Shown one piece after another: positions 1 to 9,013 of a stretch of 64,000 nucleotides of DNA; position 1 is the stretch's first letter, and each line of letters starts with the position of its first letter. A program made the translations under genes and the position numbers. The DNA is from a virus: the IMG/VR virus record IMGVR_UViG_3300023174_000112, positions 26,133-90,132 of that record. One strand, 5' to 3'. Below the pieces are notes generated by a model, which saw only the letters and a program-made list of their open reading frames with translations, ran no database searches and was not told the origin of the DNA.

Positions 1-3000
1 CAGCCAATGCTGTAACTGCTGGGTCAGTCAGTGCAAGTGGCAATGTCACTGGCGGCAATGTATTAACCGGTGGATTGATTAGTTCTACTGGTAACATCAC
101 AGGCAGCAATGTCAACACAGGCATTGTCAGCGCCACAGGCAATGTTGTTGCTGGCAACTTGAATGCAGCTGGATTGAGTCTAAGTTCAAATGTTGTATCT
201 GCACTCAATGTCACAGGCAATATTGCTGGTGCAAATGTAACCACACCGGGATTGATTAGTGCCACAGGCAATGTCACAAGTGGCAACGTCAACACTGGCA
301 TTGTCAGTGCAACTGGCAACATTATTGGTGGAAACTTAAATGCAGTTGGATTGAGCCTAAGTGGCAATGTTATCAGTGCATTGAACGTAACTGGCAATGT
401 CAATGCTGGCAATGTCAATGCCACAGCAAACATTTATACTGATGGATACATTTACGCCAACACAGAAATTGGTGGTGCTAACATAATATCACCTGGATTT
501 GTAAGTGCTAATGGCAACATCATTGGTGGCAATGTCAAAACTGGTAATTTAAGCCTAAGTGGCAATGTATTGAGCGCTATCAACTCAACATCAAATATCA
601 CCACAAGTGCTAACATTGCAGCCAACTACTTTATTGGTAACGGGTCACAGTTAACTGGACTGCCAAGTCCTAATAAAATTTACAACGGCACCTCAGAAGC
701 CAACATTGGTACTGCAAACGGCAATGCCAATATTTCTATAAACGGCACATCAAATGTTGCTGTGTTCAGTCAAGACGGACTGGCGGTAACAGGAACTGTT
801 TCCTCTAGTGGTAACATTACCACAGGCGGTTCTATTATCACAGGCGGTACTGGCACTGGTAACATCACAGGTGCCAATGTTGTTTCGGCAATCACATTGA
901 GTGCCACAGGCAATGTCATTGGCGGAAATGTCAATGCTGGCCAATTGTCTGTAAGTGGCAATGTAATCAGTCCATTGGATGTGACAGGCAATATCACCGC
1001 AGGTAATATCATATCTGTGGCTGCTGTTTCGGGTGCAAGTGTTAGTGCAAGTGGCAACATCACTGGCGGCAATTTGAATGCTGCTGGGTTGAGTTTAACC
1101 AGCAATGTTGTCAGTGCATTGAATGTCACAGGTAACATAGCTGGTGGCAATGTAACTACACCTGGACTGATCAGCGCTACAGGCAACGTCACTGGTGGTA
1201 ACGTAAATGCAACCAACTTGAGTCTGAGTGGTAACGTTGTCAGTGCATTGAATGTCACTGGCAACGCCACAGCAGGTAATATTATATCTATTGCTGCTAT
1301 TTCAGGTGCTAGTGTCAGCGCAAGTGGTAACATCACTGGCGGCAATGTCAACACTGGTATTGTCAGTGCCACAGGCAACATTGAAGGTGGCAACATCAAT
1401 GCAACAACATTGAGTGCTACAGGCAATGTCAATGGCGGCAATGTCAACACCAACAATGTTGTTGGTACCGGTACTACAATCAAATCTACAGGCGATTTGA
1501 ATCTGAGTGCAACTGGCAATGTTGTTGTCAATAGTTACATTAACAATGTAACAACTCCTGTGCAAGACTCTGACGCAGCCAACAAAGGCTACGTTGACTC
1601 AGTGGCGCAAGGACTTGACCCCAAAGCATCAGTGGCTTATGCCACAACTGGTGCATTGCCAGCTTATACCTACAACAATGGTACAAGTGGAGTTGGTGCT
1701 ACCATCACTGCCAACACCAATGGTGCTTTGAGCATTGACAGCTCATCGCCTGGCGTCACAAATCGTGTGTTGGTTAAAAATGAAACAGGTGCTAATGCTC
1801 CTTACAACGGCATCTATGTGGTCACTGACACAGGTGGCGCAGGCTCACCATTTATATTGACCCGGGCCAGCGACTTCAATCAGCCTAGTGAAATTCCAAG
1901 TGCGTTTACTTTTGTTGAAGATGGTCCTACAAATGCTGACACTGGTTGGGTATGTACTACTAATGCTCCAGTCACTATTGGAACAACAAACATTGTATTT
2001 TCTCAGTTCTCTGGTGCAGGACAATACACAGCCAACACCTCAGCTGGTTTGAGCCTAACTGGTACAGTATTCAGTGCCAAAGTTGACCAAAATACCACTG
2101 CATTTGATGGGTCAGGCAACATCATTGTCAAGGCCAATGCAAATCTTACAACACCCAATATTGGTGCGGCCACTGGTACAAGTTTAAGCACCACTGGCAA
2201 CATCACTGGCAATGTGTTGATTGGTAACACAATCAGTACCACAGGCAATGTGATTGCAGGTAATTTGAATGCCGCTGGATTGAGTTTGAGCTCAAACGTT
2301 GTCAGCAACTTGAATGTAACTGGCGTTATTGCTGGTGCTAACGTAACAACACCTGGACTGGTTTCAGCCACAGGCAACATCACGGGTGGCAACGTCAACA
2401 CTGGCATTGTCAGTGCTTCAGGCAATGTTCAAGCAGGCAATTTGAATGCCGCTGGATTGAGTTTGAGCTCAAATGTTGTGAGTGACTTGAATGTTACCAG
2501 CAACATCACTGGTGGTAATGTACAGGCTGTCTCATTGTTGAAGACCAATAATTTCAGCATCAGCGGCAATGTCACCGGTGATTTGTTGCCCAGTGCCAAC
2601 ATCACATATGATTTGGGTAGCAGTACACAACGCTGGAAAGATTTGTGGTTGTCTGGCACTAGCATCAAACTAGGTGCACAGACAATATCAGCCAATGCTA
2701 CAGCAGTCAGTGTTGGCGCCACAACTGATATTGCAGCCAACAATGTCACAGCAGTAAGTCAGGTAAGTGGTGCCACAGTCAGTGCAAGTGGCAACGTAAC
2801 CGGTGGCAACGTATTGACTGGTGGATTGATTAGTGCCACAGGCAACGTAACTGGTGGCAATTTGGTCACTGGTGCGGCAGTCAGTGCTGGTAGTGTCAGT
2901 GCAAGTGGCAACGTAACTGGTGGCAATATTGTAACCAGTGCCGCAGTCAGCGCCGGATCAGTTAGTGCAAGTGGCAATGTAACCGGTGGCAATCTAAACG

Positions 3001-6000
3001 CCGCTGGACTAAGTTTGTCAAGCAATGTTGTATCTGCACTCAATGTCACAGGTGACATTGCCGGTGCTAACGTAACAACACCTGGACTGATCTCAGCCAC
3101 AGGCAACGTAACTGGTGGCAACATTGTAACCAGTGCCGCTGTAAGTGCTGGTTCTGTGAGTGCAAGTGGCAATGTAACCGGTGGCAATCTGAATGCCTCA
3201 GGATTGAGTCTAAGTGGCAATGTGTTGAGTGTGATTAATAGCACTTCAAACATCACCACAACTGGCAATATTGCTGCCAACTACTTGTTGGGTAACATTG
3301 CATACGCAAATGGTTACAGTGCCAGCAAAATTTACAATGGCGTCAGCGAAGTCAACATTGGCATTGCCAACGGCAATGCCAATATCAGCATAAACGGCAG
3401 CTCAAATGTTGCTGTGTTCAGCACAAGTGGTTTGGACATCACTGGTACAATAAGTGCCAATGGTAATATCACTGGTGGCAATCTGAATGCAACCAACTTG
3501 AGCCTAAGTGGCAATGTGGTGAGTGCATTGAACATCACTGGCAATGCCACAGCAGGTAACATTATATCTGTGGCAGCTATCTCGGGGGCCAGTGTCAGCG
3601 CAAGTGGTAATGTTCAAGCAGGCAACGTCAATGCCACTGGACTGAGCCTAAGTGGCAATGTGGTGAGTGCATTGAACATCACAGGCAATGCCACAGCAGG
3701 CAACATCATATCTGTGGCAGCTATTAGTGGTGCAAGTGTCAGTGCAAGTGGCAACATCACAGGTGGCAACGTCAACACCGGTATTTTGAGCGCCACAGGC
3801 AACATTGAGGGTGGCAACATCAATGCAACCACACTGAGTGCCACAGGCAATGTCAATGGTGGCAATGTCAATACCAATAGTATTGTTGGTACCAGCACCA
3901 CAATCAAGTCCACAGGTGATTTAAATTTGAGTGCTACAGGTAATGTTGTGGTCAACAGCTACATCAACGGCGTCACAGCCCCTGTACAAGACACAGATGC
4001 AGCCAACAAAGCCTATGTTGATTCAGTTGCACAAGGACTGGATGTCAAAGCATCAGTGCTTTATGCTACAACCACTGCACTGCCTGCTTATACCTACAAC
4101 AATGGCACAGCAGGAGTAGGCGCAACCATCACTGCTAACGCATTTGGTACTTTGAGCATTGACAGCTCATCACCCAGTGCCACAAGTCGTGTGCTGATCA
4201 AGAACGAAACAGGAGCCAATGCACCTTACAACGGTATCTATTTGGTCACCAACGCTGGTGGTGCTGGTGCTGCATTTGTTCTGACTCGTGCCACTGATTT
4301 TGATAACGGATCTCCATCTGGAGAAATTCCTGGCGCATTTACTTTTGTTGAAGATGGTCCTACCAACGCCGACACTGGTTGGGTGTGTACTACCAATGCT
4401 CCAGTCACAGTGGGCACAACAAACATTGTGTTTGCTCAGTTCTCAGGTGCAGGACAATACACAGCCAACACTTCTGCTGGTTTAAGTCTAATTGGTACGC
4501 AGTTCAATGCCAAAGTTGACAACAACACCACAGCGTTTGACGTATCAGGCAATATCATTGTCAAAGCCAGTGCCAATTTGACCACACCCAACATTGGTGC
4601 TGCCACAGGTACTAGCCTAAGCACCACTGGCAACATCACTGGTGATGTGGTAATTGGTAATGTGATCAGCACAACTGGCAACGTAATTGCTGGCAATTTG
4701 AATGCTGCTGGTTTGAGTCTAAGCTCAAATGTTGTTAGTAATCTAAATGTCAGTGGCAATGTTGCTGGTTCAAATATCACAACTCCTGGATTGATCTCTG
4801 CCACAGGCAACGTCACAGGTGGTAATGTTATTACCAGCGCCGCAGTCAGTGCAGGTTCAATGAGTGCAAGCGGCAACATCACTGGTGGTAATTTGAATGC
4901 TGCTGGATTGAGTTTGTCAAGCAATGTTGTCAGCAACTTGAATGTCACAGCAAATATTGCTGGTGGCAATGTAACCACCGCTGGACTGGTTTCAGCCACA
5001 GGCAACATCACCGGCGGCAATTTAATCACCAGTGCTGCCGTCAACGCAGGCAGTGTCAGTGCAAGTGGCAATGTCAATGGTGGCAACATCATATCTGCCG
5101 CAGCAATATCAGGCGCAAGTGTTAGTGCCAGTGGCAACGTTGACGGCGGTAATGTCAATACAACAATATTGAGTGCCACAGGCAACATCATTGGCGGTAA
5201 CTTGAATGCTGCTGGATTGAGTTTGTCAAGCAATGTTGTCAGCGCATTGAATGTAACAGGCGCCATCGCTGGCGCAAATGTAACAACTCCTGGACTGATT
5301 AGTGCTACAGGCAATATCACTGGTGGCAACTTGATTACCAGTGCTGCTGTCAGTGCTGGTAGTATCAGTGCAAGTGGCAACGTTGACGGCGGTAATGTCA
5401 ATACAACAATATTGAGTGCCACTGGCAACATCACAGGTGGCAATGTCAATACTGGTATTTTGAGTGCCACAGGCAATGTTCAAGCAGGCAATGTAAATGC
5501 AACCAACTTGAGTCTGAGCGGCAATGTTGTGAGTGCATTGAATGTCACAGGCAATGCCACAGCAGGCAACGTCATATCTGTTGGTTCTGTCAGTGGTGCA
5601 AGTGTTAGTGCAAGTGGCAACATCACTGGTGGTAACGTATTAACTGGTGGATTGAGCCTGAGTGGCAATGTGTTGAGTGTTATCAACTCAACTTCAAACA
5701 TTACCACAAGTGCAAACATTGCTGCCAGCTACTTTATTGGTAATGGTAGCCAATTGACTGGAGTGTCAGCTAATACTGCCAAGAGAATTGCAAATGGCAC
5801 ATCAAACGTAGACATAGCTGTGGCCAATGGTAACATTACTACCGGTGTAAACGGCACAGCAAACGTTGTAGTAGTAGCTGACTCAGGACAATATGTTACC
5901 GGATTGATTTCAGCAAGTGGTAATGTGACCGGTGGCAACTTGATCACTGGTGCTGCGGTCAGTGCTGGTAGTGTTAGTGCAAGTGGCAACATCACTGGCG

Positions 6001-6623
6001 GCAATTTGAATGCAGCTGGATTGAGTCTAAGCTCAAATGTTGTGAGTGCATTGAATGTCACAGGCGACATTGCTGGTGCAAATGTGACCACACCAGGTCT
6101 AATTTCTGCAACTGGCAATATTGCTGGCGGTAACGTCAACACTGGCATTTTGAGTGCAACTGGCAATATTGTTGGCGGTAACTTGAATGCGGTGGGATTG
6201 AGCCTAAGTGGCAATGTCGTTAGCGCATTGAACATCACTGGCAATGCCACAGCAGGCAATATTATATCTGTTGGGGCTGTCAGCGGTGCAAGTGTCAGCG
6301 CAAGTGGTAATGTTATAGCAGGTAACTTGAATGCAGCTGGACTGAGCCTGAGTTCAAACGTTGTGAGTGCATTGAATGTCACAGCAAACATTGCTGGTGG
6401 CAACATTACCACAGCTGGATTGATTTCAGCAACCGGCAACATCACTGGTGGCAACATCAGCATTATTGGCAACACCGTATCAACCAGCACCAGCACTGGT
6501 GCGCTGATTATCACAGCCAGTGGAGGATTAGGAGTTGGTGGCGCAATTTATGCTACTCAAATTTTTGATGGTGGATCTCGTGTACTAACTGTTGACAGCA
6601 CAGTTGATGGCGGTACTTTCTAA
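1..6623 (+). CDS. Giant repeat-built tail fibre protein (5' end outside window)
   Basis: The frame is open from base 3 to the stop at 6623, so more than 2,200 residues are present and the true start lies upstream. Almost the whole protein is built from degenerate repeats of roughly 20-40 residues rich in G, N, S, T, A and V (typical unit SATGNVTGGNVNTG), as expected of a trimeric beta-helical fibre. Two roughly 240-residue non-repeat domains (around 1484-2190 and 3909-4620) interrupt the array; each contains DAANKGYVDSVAQGLD-type and FTFVEDGPTNADTGWVCT-type segments. The end (IYATQIFDGGSRVLTVDS) lacks the C-terminal domain found in the two fibres downstream. Role inferred: host-recognition or side-fibre shaft. 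It is followed by two relatives. Confidence 0.8.
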   Translation, partial: ANAVTAGSVSASGNVTGGNVLTGGLISSTGNITGSNVNTGIVSATGNVVAGNLNAAGLSLSSNVVSALNVTGNIAGANVTTPGLISATGNVTSGNVNTGIVSATGNIIGGNLNAVGLSLSGNVISALNVTGNVNAGNVNATANIYTDGYIYANTEIGGANIISPGFVSANGNIIGGNVKTGNLSLSGNVLSAINSTSNITTSANIAANYFIGNGSQLTGLPSPNKIYNGTSEANIGTANGNANISINGTSNVAVFSQDGLAVTGTVSSSGNITTGGSIITGGTGTGNITGANVVSAITLSATGNVIGGNVNAGQLSVSGNVISPLDVTGNITAGNIISVAAVSGASVSASGNITGGNLNAAGLSLTSNVVSALNVTGNIAGGNVTTPGLISATGNVTGGNVNATNLSLSGNVVSALNVTGNATAGNIISIAAISGASVSASGNITGGNVNTGIVSATGNIEGGNINATTLSATGNVNGGNVNTNNVVGTGTTIKSTGDLNLSATGNVVVNSYINNVTTPVQDSDAANKGYVDSVAQGLDPKASVAYATTGALPAYTYNNGTSGVGATITANTNGALSIDSSSPGVTNRVLVKNETGANAPYNGIYVVTDTGGAGSPFILTRASDFNQPSEIPSAFTFVEDGPTNADTGWVCTTNAPVTIGTTNIVFSQFSGAGQYTANTSAGLSLTGTVFSAKVDQNTTAFDGSGNIIVKANANLTTPNIGAATGTSLSTTGNITGNVLIGNTISTTGNVIAGNLNAAGLSLSSNVVSNLNVTGVIAGANVTTPGLVSATGNITGGNVNTGIVSASGNVQAGNLNAAGLSLSSNVVSDLNVTSNITGGNVQAVSLLKTNNFSISGNVTGDLLPSANITYDLGSSTQRWKDLWLSGTSIKLGAQTISANATAVSVGATTDIAANNVTAVSQVSGATVSASGNVTGGNVLTGGLISATGNVTGGNLVTGAAVSAGSVSASGNVTGGNIVTSAAVSAGSVSASGNVTGGNLNAAGLSLSSNVVSALNVTGDIAGANVTTPGLISATGNVTGGNIVTSAAVSAGSVSASGNVTGGNLNASGLSLSGNVLSVINSTSNITTTGNIAANYLLGNIAYANGYSASKIYNGVSEVNIGIANGNANISINGSSNVAVFSTSGLDITGTISANGNITGGNLNATNLSLSGNVVSALNITGNATAGNIISVAAISGASVSASGNVQAGNVNATGLSLSGNVVSALNITGNATAGNIISVAAISGASVSASGNITGGNVNTGILSATGNIEGGNINATTLSATGNVNGGNVNTNSIVGTSTTIKSTGDLNLSATGNVVVNSYINGVTAPVQDTDAANKAYVDSVAQGLDVKASVLYATTTALPAYTYNNGTAGVGATITANAFGTLSIDSSSPSATSRVLIKNETGANAPYNGIYLVTNAGGAGAAFVLTRATDFDNGSPSGEIPGAFTFVEDGPTNADTGWVCTTNAPVTVGTTNIVFAQFSGAGQYTANTSAGLSLIGTQFNAKVDNNTTAFDVSGNIIVKASANLTTPNIGAATGTSLSTTGNITGDVVIGNVISTTGNVIAGNLNAAGLSLSSNVVSNLNVSGNVAGSNITTPGLISATGNVTGGNVITSAAVSAGSMSASGNITGGNLNAAGLSLSSNVVSNLNVTANIAGGNVTTAGLVSATGNITGGNLITSAAVNAGSVSASGNVNGGNIISAAAISGASVSASGNVDGGNVNTTILSATGNIIGGNLNAAGLSLSSNVVSALNVTGAIAGANVTTPGLISATGNITGGNLITSAAVSAGSISASGNVDGGNVNTTILSATGNITGGNVNTGILSATGNVQAGNVNATNLSLSGNVVSALNVTGNATAGNVISVGSVSGASVSASGNITGGNVLTGGLSLSGNVLSVINSTSNITTSANIAASYFIGNGSQLTGVSANTAKRIANGTSNVDIAVANGNITTGVNGTANVVVVADSGQYVTGLISASGNVTGGNLITGAAVSAGSVSASGNITGGNLNAAGLSLSSNVVSALNVTGDIAGANVTTPGLISATGNIAGGNVNTGILSATGNIVGGNLNAVGLSLSGNVVSALNITGNATAGNIISVGAVSGASVSASGNVIAGNLNAAGLSLSSNVVSALNVTANIAGGNITTAGLISATGNITGGNISIIGNTVSTSTSTGALIITASGGLGVGGAIYATQIFDGGSRVLTVDSTVDGGTF
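1484..2190 (+). repeat. Fibre insertion domain, copy 1
   Basis: First of three related non-repeat domains in the fibre genes (others at about 3909-4620 and 10214-10950). Copies 1 and 2 are close at protein level, sharing NNGT.GVGATITAN, RVLVKNETGANAPYNGIY and AFTFVEDGPTNADTGWVCT. Boundaries are approximate. Confidence 0.7.
3909..4620 (+). repeat. Fibre insertion domain, copy 2
   Basis: Second copy of the domain described at 1484-2190, within the same protein and in the same orientation, about 2.4 kb downstream. This is evidence for internal duplication during fibre growth. Boundaries are approximate. Confidence 0.7.
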
Positions 6624-6632
6624 ATTGGAACT

Positions 6633-6662
6633 AACTCTGGCGCTCAAAATATTGCCAGAGTT
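6633..6662 (+). other. Intergenic hairpin between fibre genes
   Basis: A perfect 9-bp inverted repeat (AACTCTGGC at 6633-6641, GCCAGAGTT at 6654-6662) with a 12-nt loop lies just after the first fibre stop. The following bases are pyrimidine-rich but lack a real T-run. It may be a weak terminator or an mRNA-stabilising/processing hairpin. Confidence 0.5.
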
Positions 6663-6689
6663 GCTTCTTTAAAGTGATAAGTACACCGT

Positions 6690-8774
6690 ATGACTAACAC
6701 AGTATTAATCAAACGCTCAGCCACAGCAAATGCAGTGCCCACGTCAGGGCAGTTAGCCAACGGCGAAATTGCCATAAATTACGCCGACGGCAACTTGTTT
6801 TTTAAAGATTCTGGCGGATCAGTACAAACACTGGCCAGCCAAAAATTTGTTTCAGTTTCGGGCAACATCACCGGTGGCAACGTCAACACTGGCATTGTCA
6901 GTGCCACAGGTAATGTCACAGCAGGCAATCTAAATGCTGCCGGATTGAGTTTGAGCTCAAATGTTGTTGGTGCATTGGTATCTGCCGCAAATATCACCAC
7001 AACTGCCAACATTGCAGGTGGGTATTTTATTGGCAACGGCTCACAACTGACCGGATTGCCTGCGTCATACAGCAATGCCAATGTTGCCACACTGCTCTCT
7101 AATTTTGGTTCAAACGTCATTTCAACAACTGGAAATGTCACAACTGGTAACCTGACAGTCAACGGCAACATCACTTATGTCAACAGCAATGTTGTTACCA
7201 TAAACGACAAATTTATCAATGTGGCCAACAATGCAGCCACTGCCGGTGCTGCCAATGGCGGTGGACTGGGGGTAGGCCCTGTGGACGCTGAATATGCCAC
7301 ACTTACATTCAACAATGGTACCACAGCCTGGAACACCAACATTCCACTCAGTGTCAACGGCAATGTTGCCGGCAGTTACTTTGTGGGCAATGGATCAGCG
7401 TTGACCAGTATCACAGGTGCCAATGTTACTGGTACTGTGGCCAATGCTACCTATGCGGTCAGTGCTGGTAGTGCTGGATCAGCTATCACAGCAGAACAAA
7501 TAACCTATGCCATTCAATCCAATATCACAGGAGTTGGCACACTGGGCAATTTGAGTGTGTCGGGCAACACCACAGTTGGTAACTTGAGCACTGGTGGATT
7601 TGTATCAGCCACAGGCAACATCACCGGCAGTTATTTCATTGGCAATGGTTCATTGTTAACAGGCATTGCCGTATCAAGTTATGGCAATGCCAATGTGGTG
7701 GCCAATCTTGCCGCACTGGGTAGCAATCCAATATCAACTACTGGCAACGTAACTGGTGGTAACGTATTAGGCGGAGCCAACGTTAATGCCACACTGTTTA
7801 CAGGTACCACTGTGTCAGTAACTGGCAACATCACTGGTGGTAACGTATTAGGCGGAGCCAACGTTAATGCCACAACACACACCGGTACCACTGTTTCAGT
7901 AACTGGTAATATAACTGGTGGTAATATTTTAGGTGGAGCCAACGTCAATGCCACCACACACACAGGCACTACAGTAAGTGTAACTGGTAATATCACCGGC
8001 GGTAACATATCCACTGCTGGTATATTGTCTGGAGCAAATAATTTCATAATCAACGCACCCAGCCCAAGTGCTGAAGGTGCGCAGATTGTTATGGCCTGGG
8101 CCAATATTAGTGGATTGGTTGGACAAGCCAATTCTACTTGGAATCTTGATGTTGATGCCACCAACAACTTCCGTATTTTTTATCAAAATGCCACAGGTGG
8201 TACAGCAGTTCCGATCACTATCACACAAAGTACCAATGCTATAAGCATGATTGGCGCACTGTCAGCGGCCAGTCTGTCAGTATCCACTGGCAACGTTACT
8301 TTAGGCAACATTGTCAATGCAGGCGCCAATGGGGTGGGTAATATTGGAACAGTAGGCGGATATTTCAACACTGTGTTTGCCAAAGCCACATCAGCACAAT
8401 ACGCTGACTTGGCAGAATATTACTCAGCAGACGCTGAATATGAACCTGGAACTGTGGTTAGTTTTGGTGGCGTTCAAGAAATCACAATGTGTACAGCAAT
8501 CAATGATCCACGGGTAGCCGGGGTAATATCTACAAATCCTGCGCATGTGATGAATTCAGGACTTGACAGTGAACATGTGGCCACAGTGGCTCTGACCGGG
8601 CGAGTGCCTACCTTGGTAATAGGCCCAGTATTGCCTGGTGATATGATGGTTTCAGCAGGCGGCGGCCGAGCAAAAGCCTGTGCAACTCCTGCCATGGGCA
8701 CAGTGATCGGAAAGGCCTTGCAAGCACACCCTGGTGGACAGGGTGTAATTGAAGTTGTAATTGGCAGAATATAA
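6690..8774 (+). CDS. Tail fibre protein with conserved C-terminal domain
   Basis: 694 residues. The N-terminus (NTVLIKRSATANAVPTSGQL, then LANGEIAINYADGNLFFKD) matches the attachment domains common in fibre and structural proteins of aquatic T4-like phages. The middle is the same G/N/S/T repeat type as the upstream gene, with YFIGNGSQLTGL-type motifs. The last ~133 residues (ATSAQYADLAEYYSADAEYE onward to VIGRI) form a folded domain nearly identical in layout to the end of the 9014-12208 fibre; such ends are often chaperone or receptor-binding tips. No strong ribosome site is seen; the ATG at 6690 is the first in frame. Confidence 0.8.
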   Translation: MTNTVLIKRSATANAVPTSGQLANGEIAINYADGNLFFKDSGGSVQTLASQKFVSVSGNITGGNVNTGIVSATGNVTAGNLNAAGLSLSSNVVGALVSAANITTTANIAGGYFIGNGSQLTGLPASYSNANVATLLSNFGSNVISTTGNVTTGNLTVNGNITYVNSNVVTINDKFINVANNAATAGAANGGGLGVGPVDAEYATLTFNNGTTAWNTNIPLSVNGNVAGSYFVGNGSALTSITGANVTGTVANATYAVSAGSAGSAITAEQITYAIQSNITGVGTLGNLSVSGNTTVGNLSTGGFVSATGNITGSYFIGNGSLLTGIAVSSYGNANVVANLAALGSNPISTTGNVTGGNVLGGANVNATLFTGTTVSVTGNITGGNVLGGANVNATTHTGTTVSVTGNITGGNILGGANVNATTHTGTTVSVTGNITGGNISTAGILSGANNFIINAPSPSAEGAQIVMAWANISGLVGQANSTWNLDVDATNNFRIFYQNATGGTAVPITITQSTNAISMIGALSAASLSVSTGNVTLGNIVNAGANGVGNIGTVGGYFNTVFAKATSAQYADLAEYYSADAEYEPGTVVSFGGVQEITMCTAINDPRVAGVISTNPAHVMNSGLDSEHVATVALTGRVPTLVIGPVLPGDMMVSAGGGRAKACATPAMGTVIGKALQAHPGGQGVIEVVIGRI
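8373..8774 (+). repeat. Fibre C-terminal domain, copy 1
   Basis: A 402-bp segment to the stop codon that is homologous to 11807-12208, also exactly 402 bp. The first 45 bases of the two copies read identically; the rest diverges at DNA level but keeps protein motifs such as EHVATVALTGRVP and TVIGKAL. Confidence 0.8.
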
Positions 8775-8804
8775 TGAACACAACTTTAAATCTCATTTTG
8801 ACGC

Positions 8805-8810
8805 TAAATA
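8805..8810 (+). promoter_or_regulatory. T4-type late promoter (TAAATA)
   Basis: GCTAAATA in the 67-nt gap between two fibre genes, 31 nt before the ATG at 8842. It leaves room for a leader carrying AGGAAG as ribosome site. Confidence 0.5.
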
Positions 8811-8841
8811 TACCAGTTACTAAAATACAGGAAGAACAAGT

Positions 8842-9003
8842 ATGTCATCAGGACCTTTAACATTTGGACCCGGGATTGTGATTGAAGCCGGCGGCATTCA
8901 AGCAGGCCCAGATGTCATTGTGATAAATTTTGAGTATCTTATAACCGAAACCGGCGATTTTTTAATGACTGAAGCTGGTGAGTATTTAGGCACCGAACAA
9001 TAA
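8842..9003 (+). CDS. Small 53-residue protein between fibre genes
   Basis: ATG at 8842 follows AGGAAG by 9 nt; stop TAA at 9001-9003. The protein (starts MSSGPLTFGPGIVIEAGG, ends GEYLGTEQ) is Gly- and acid-rich, with no cysteine or membrane segment. It contains two similar short units, ITETGDF and MTEAGEY, suggesting a small beta repeat. It lies 10 nt before the next fibre start, under the same probable late promoter, so a fibre accessory, connector or chaperone role is possible but not shown. I recognise no family. Confidence 0.65.
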   Translation: MSSGPLTFGPGIVIEAGGIQAGPDVIVINFEYLITETGDFLMTEAGEYLGTEQ

Positions 9004-9013
9004 TAGGAATATC

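Noticed and set aside
770-6514. Long minus-strand open frames opposite the fibre genes
   Set aside because: They are produced by the repeat composition of the plus-strand fibre (Pro/Leu/Val-rich mirror sequence), lack ribosome sites and follow the repeat boundaries exactly.
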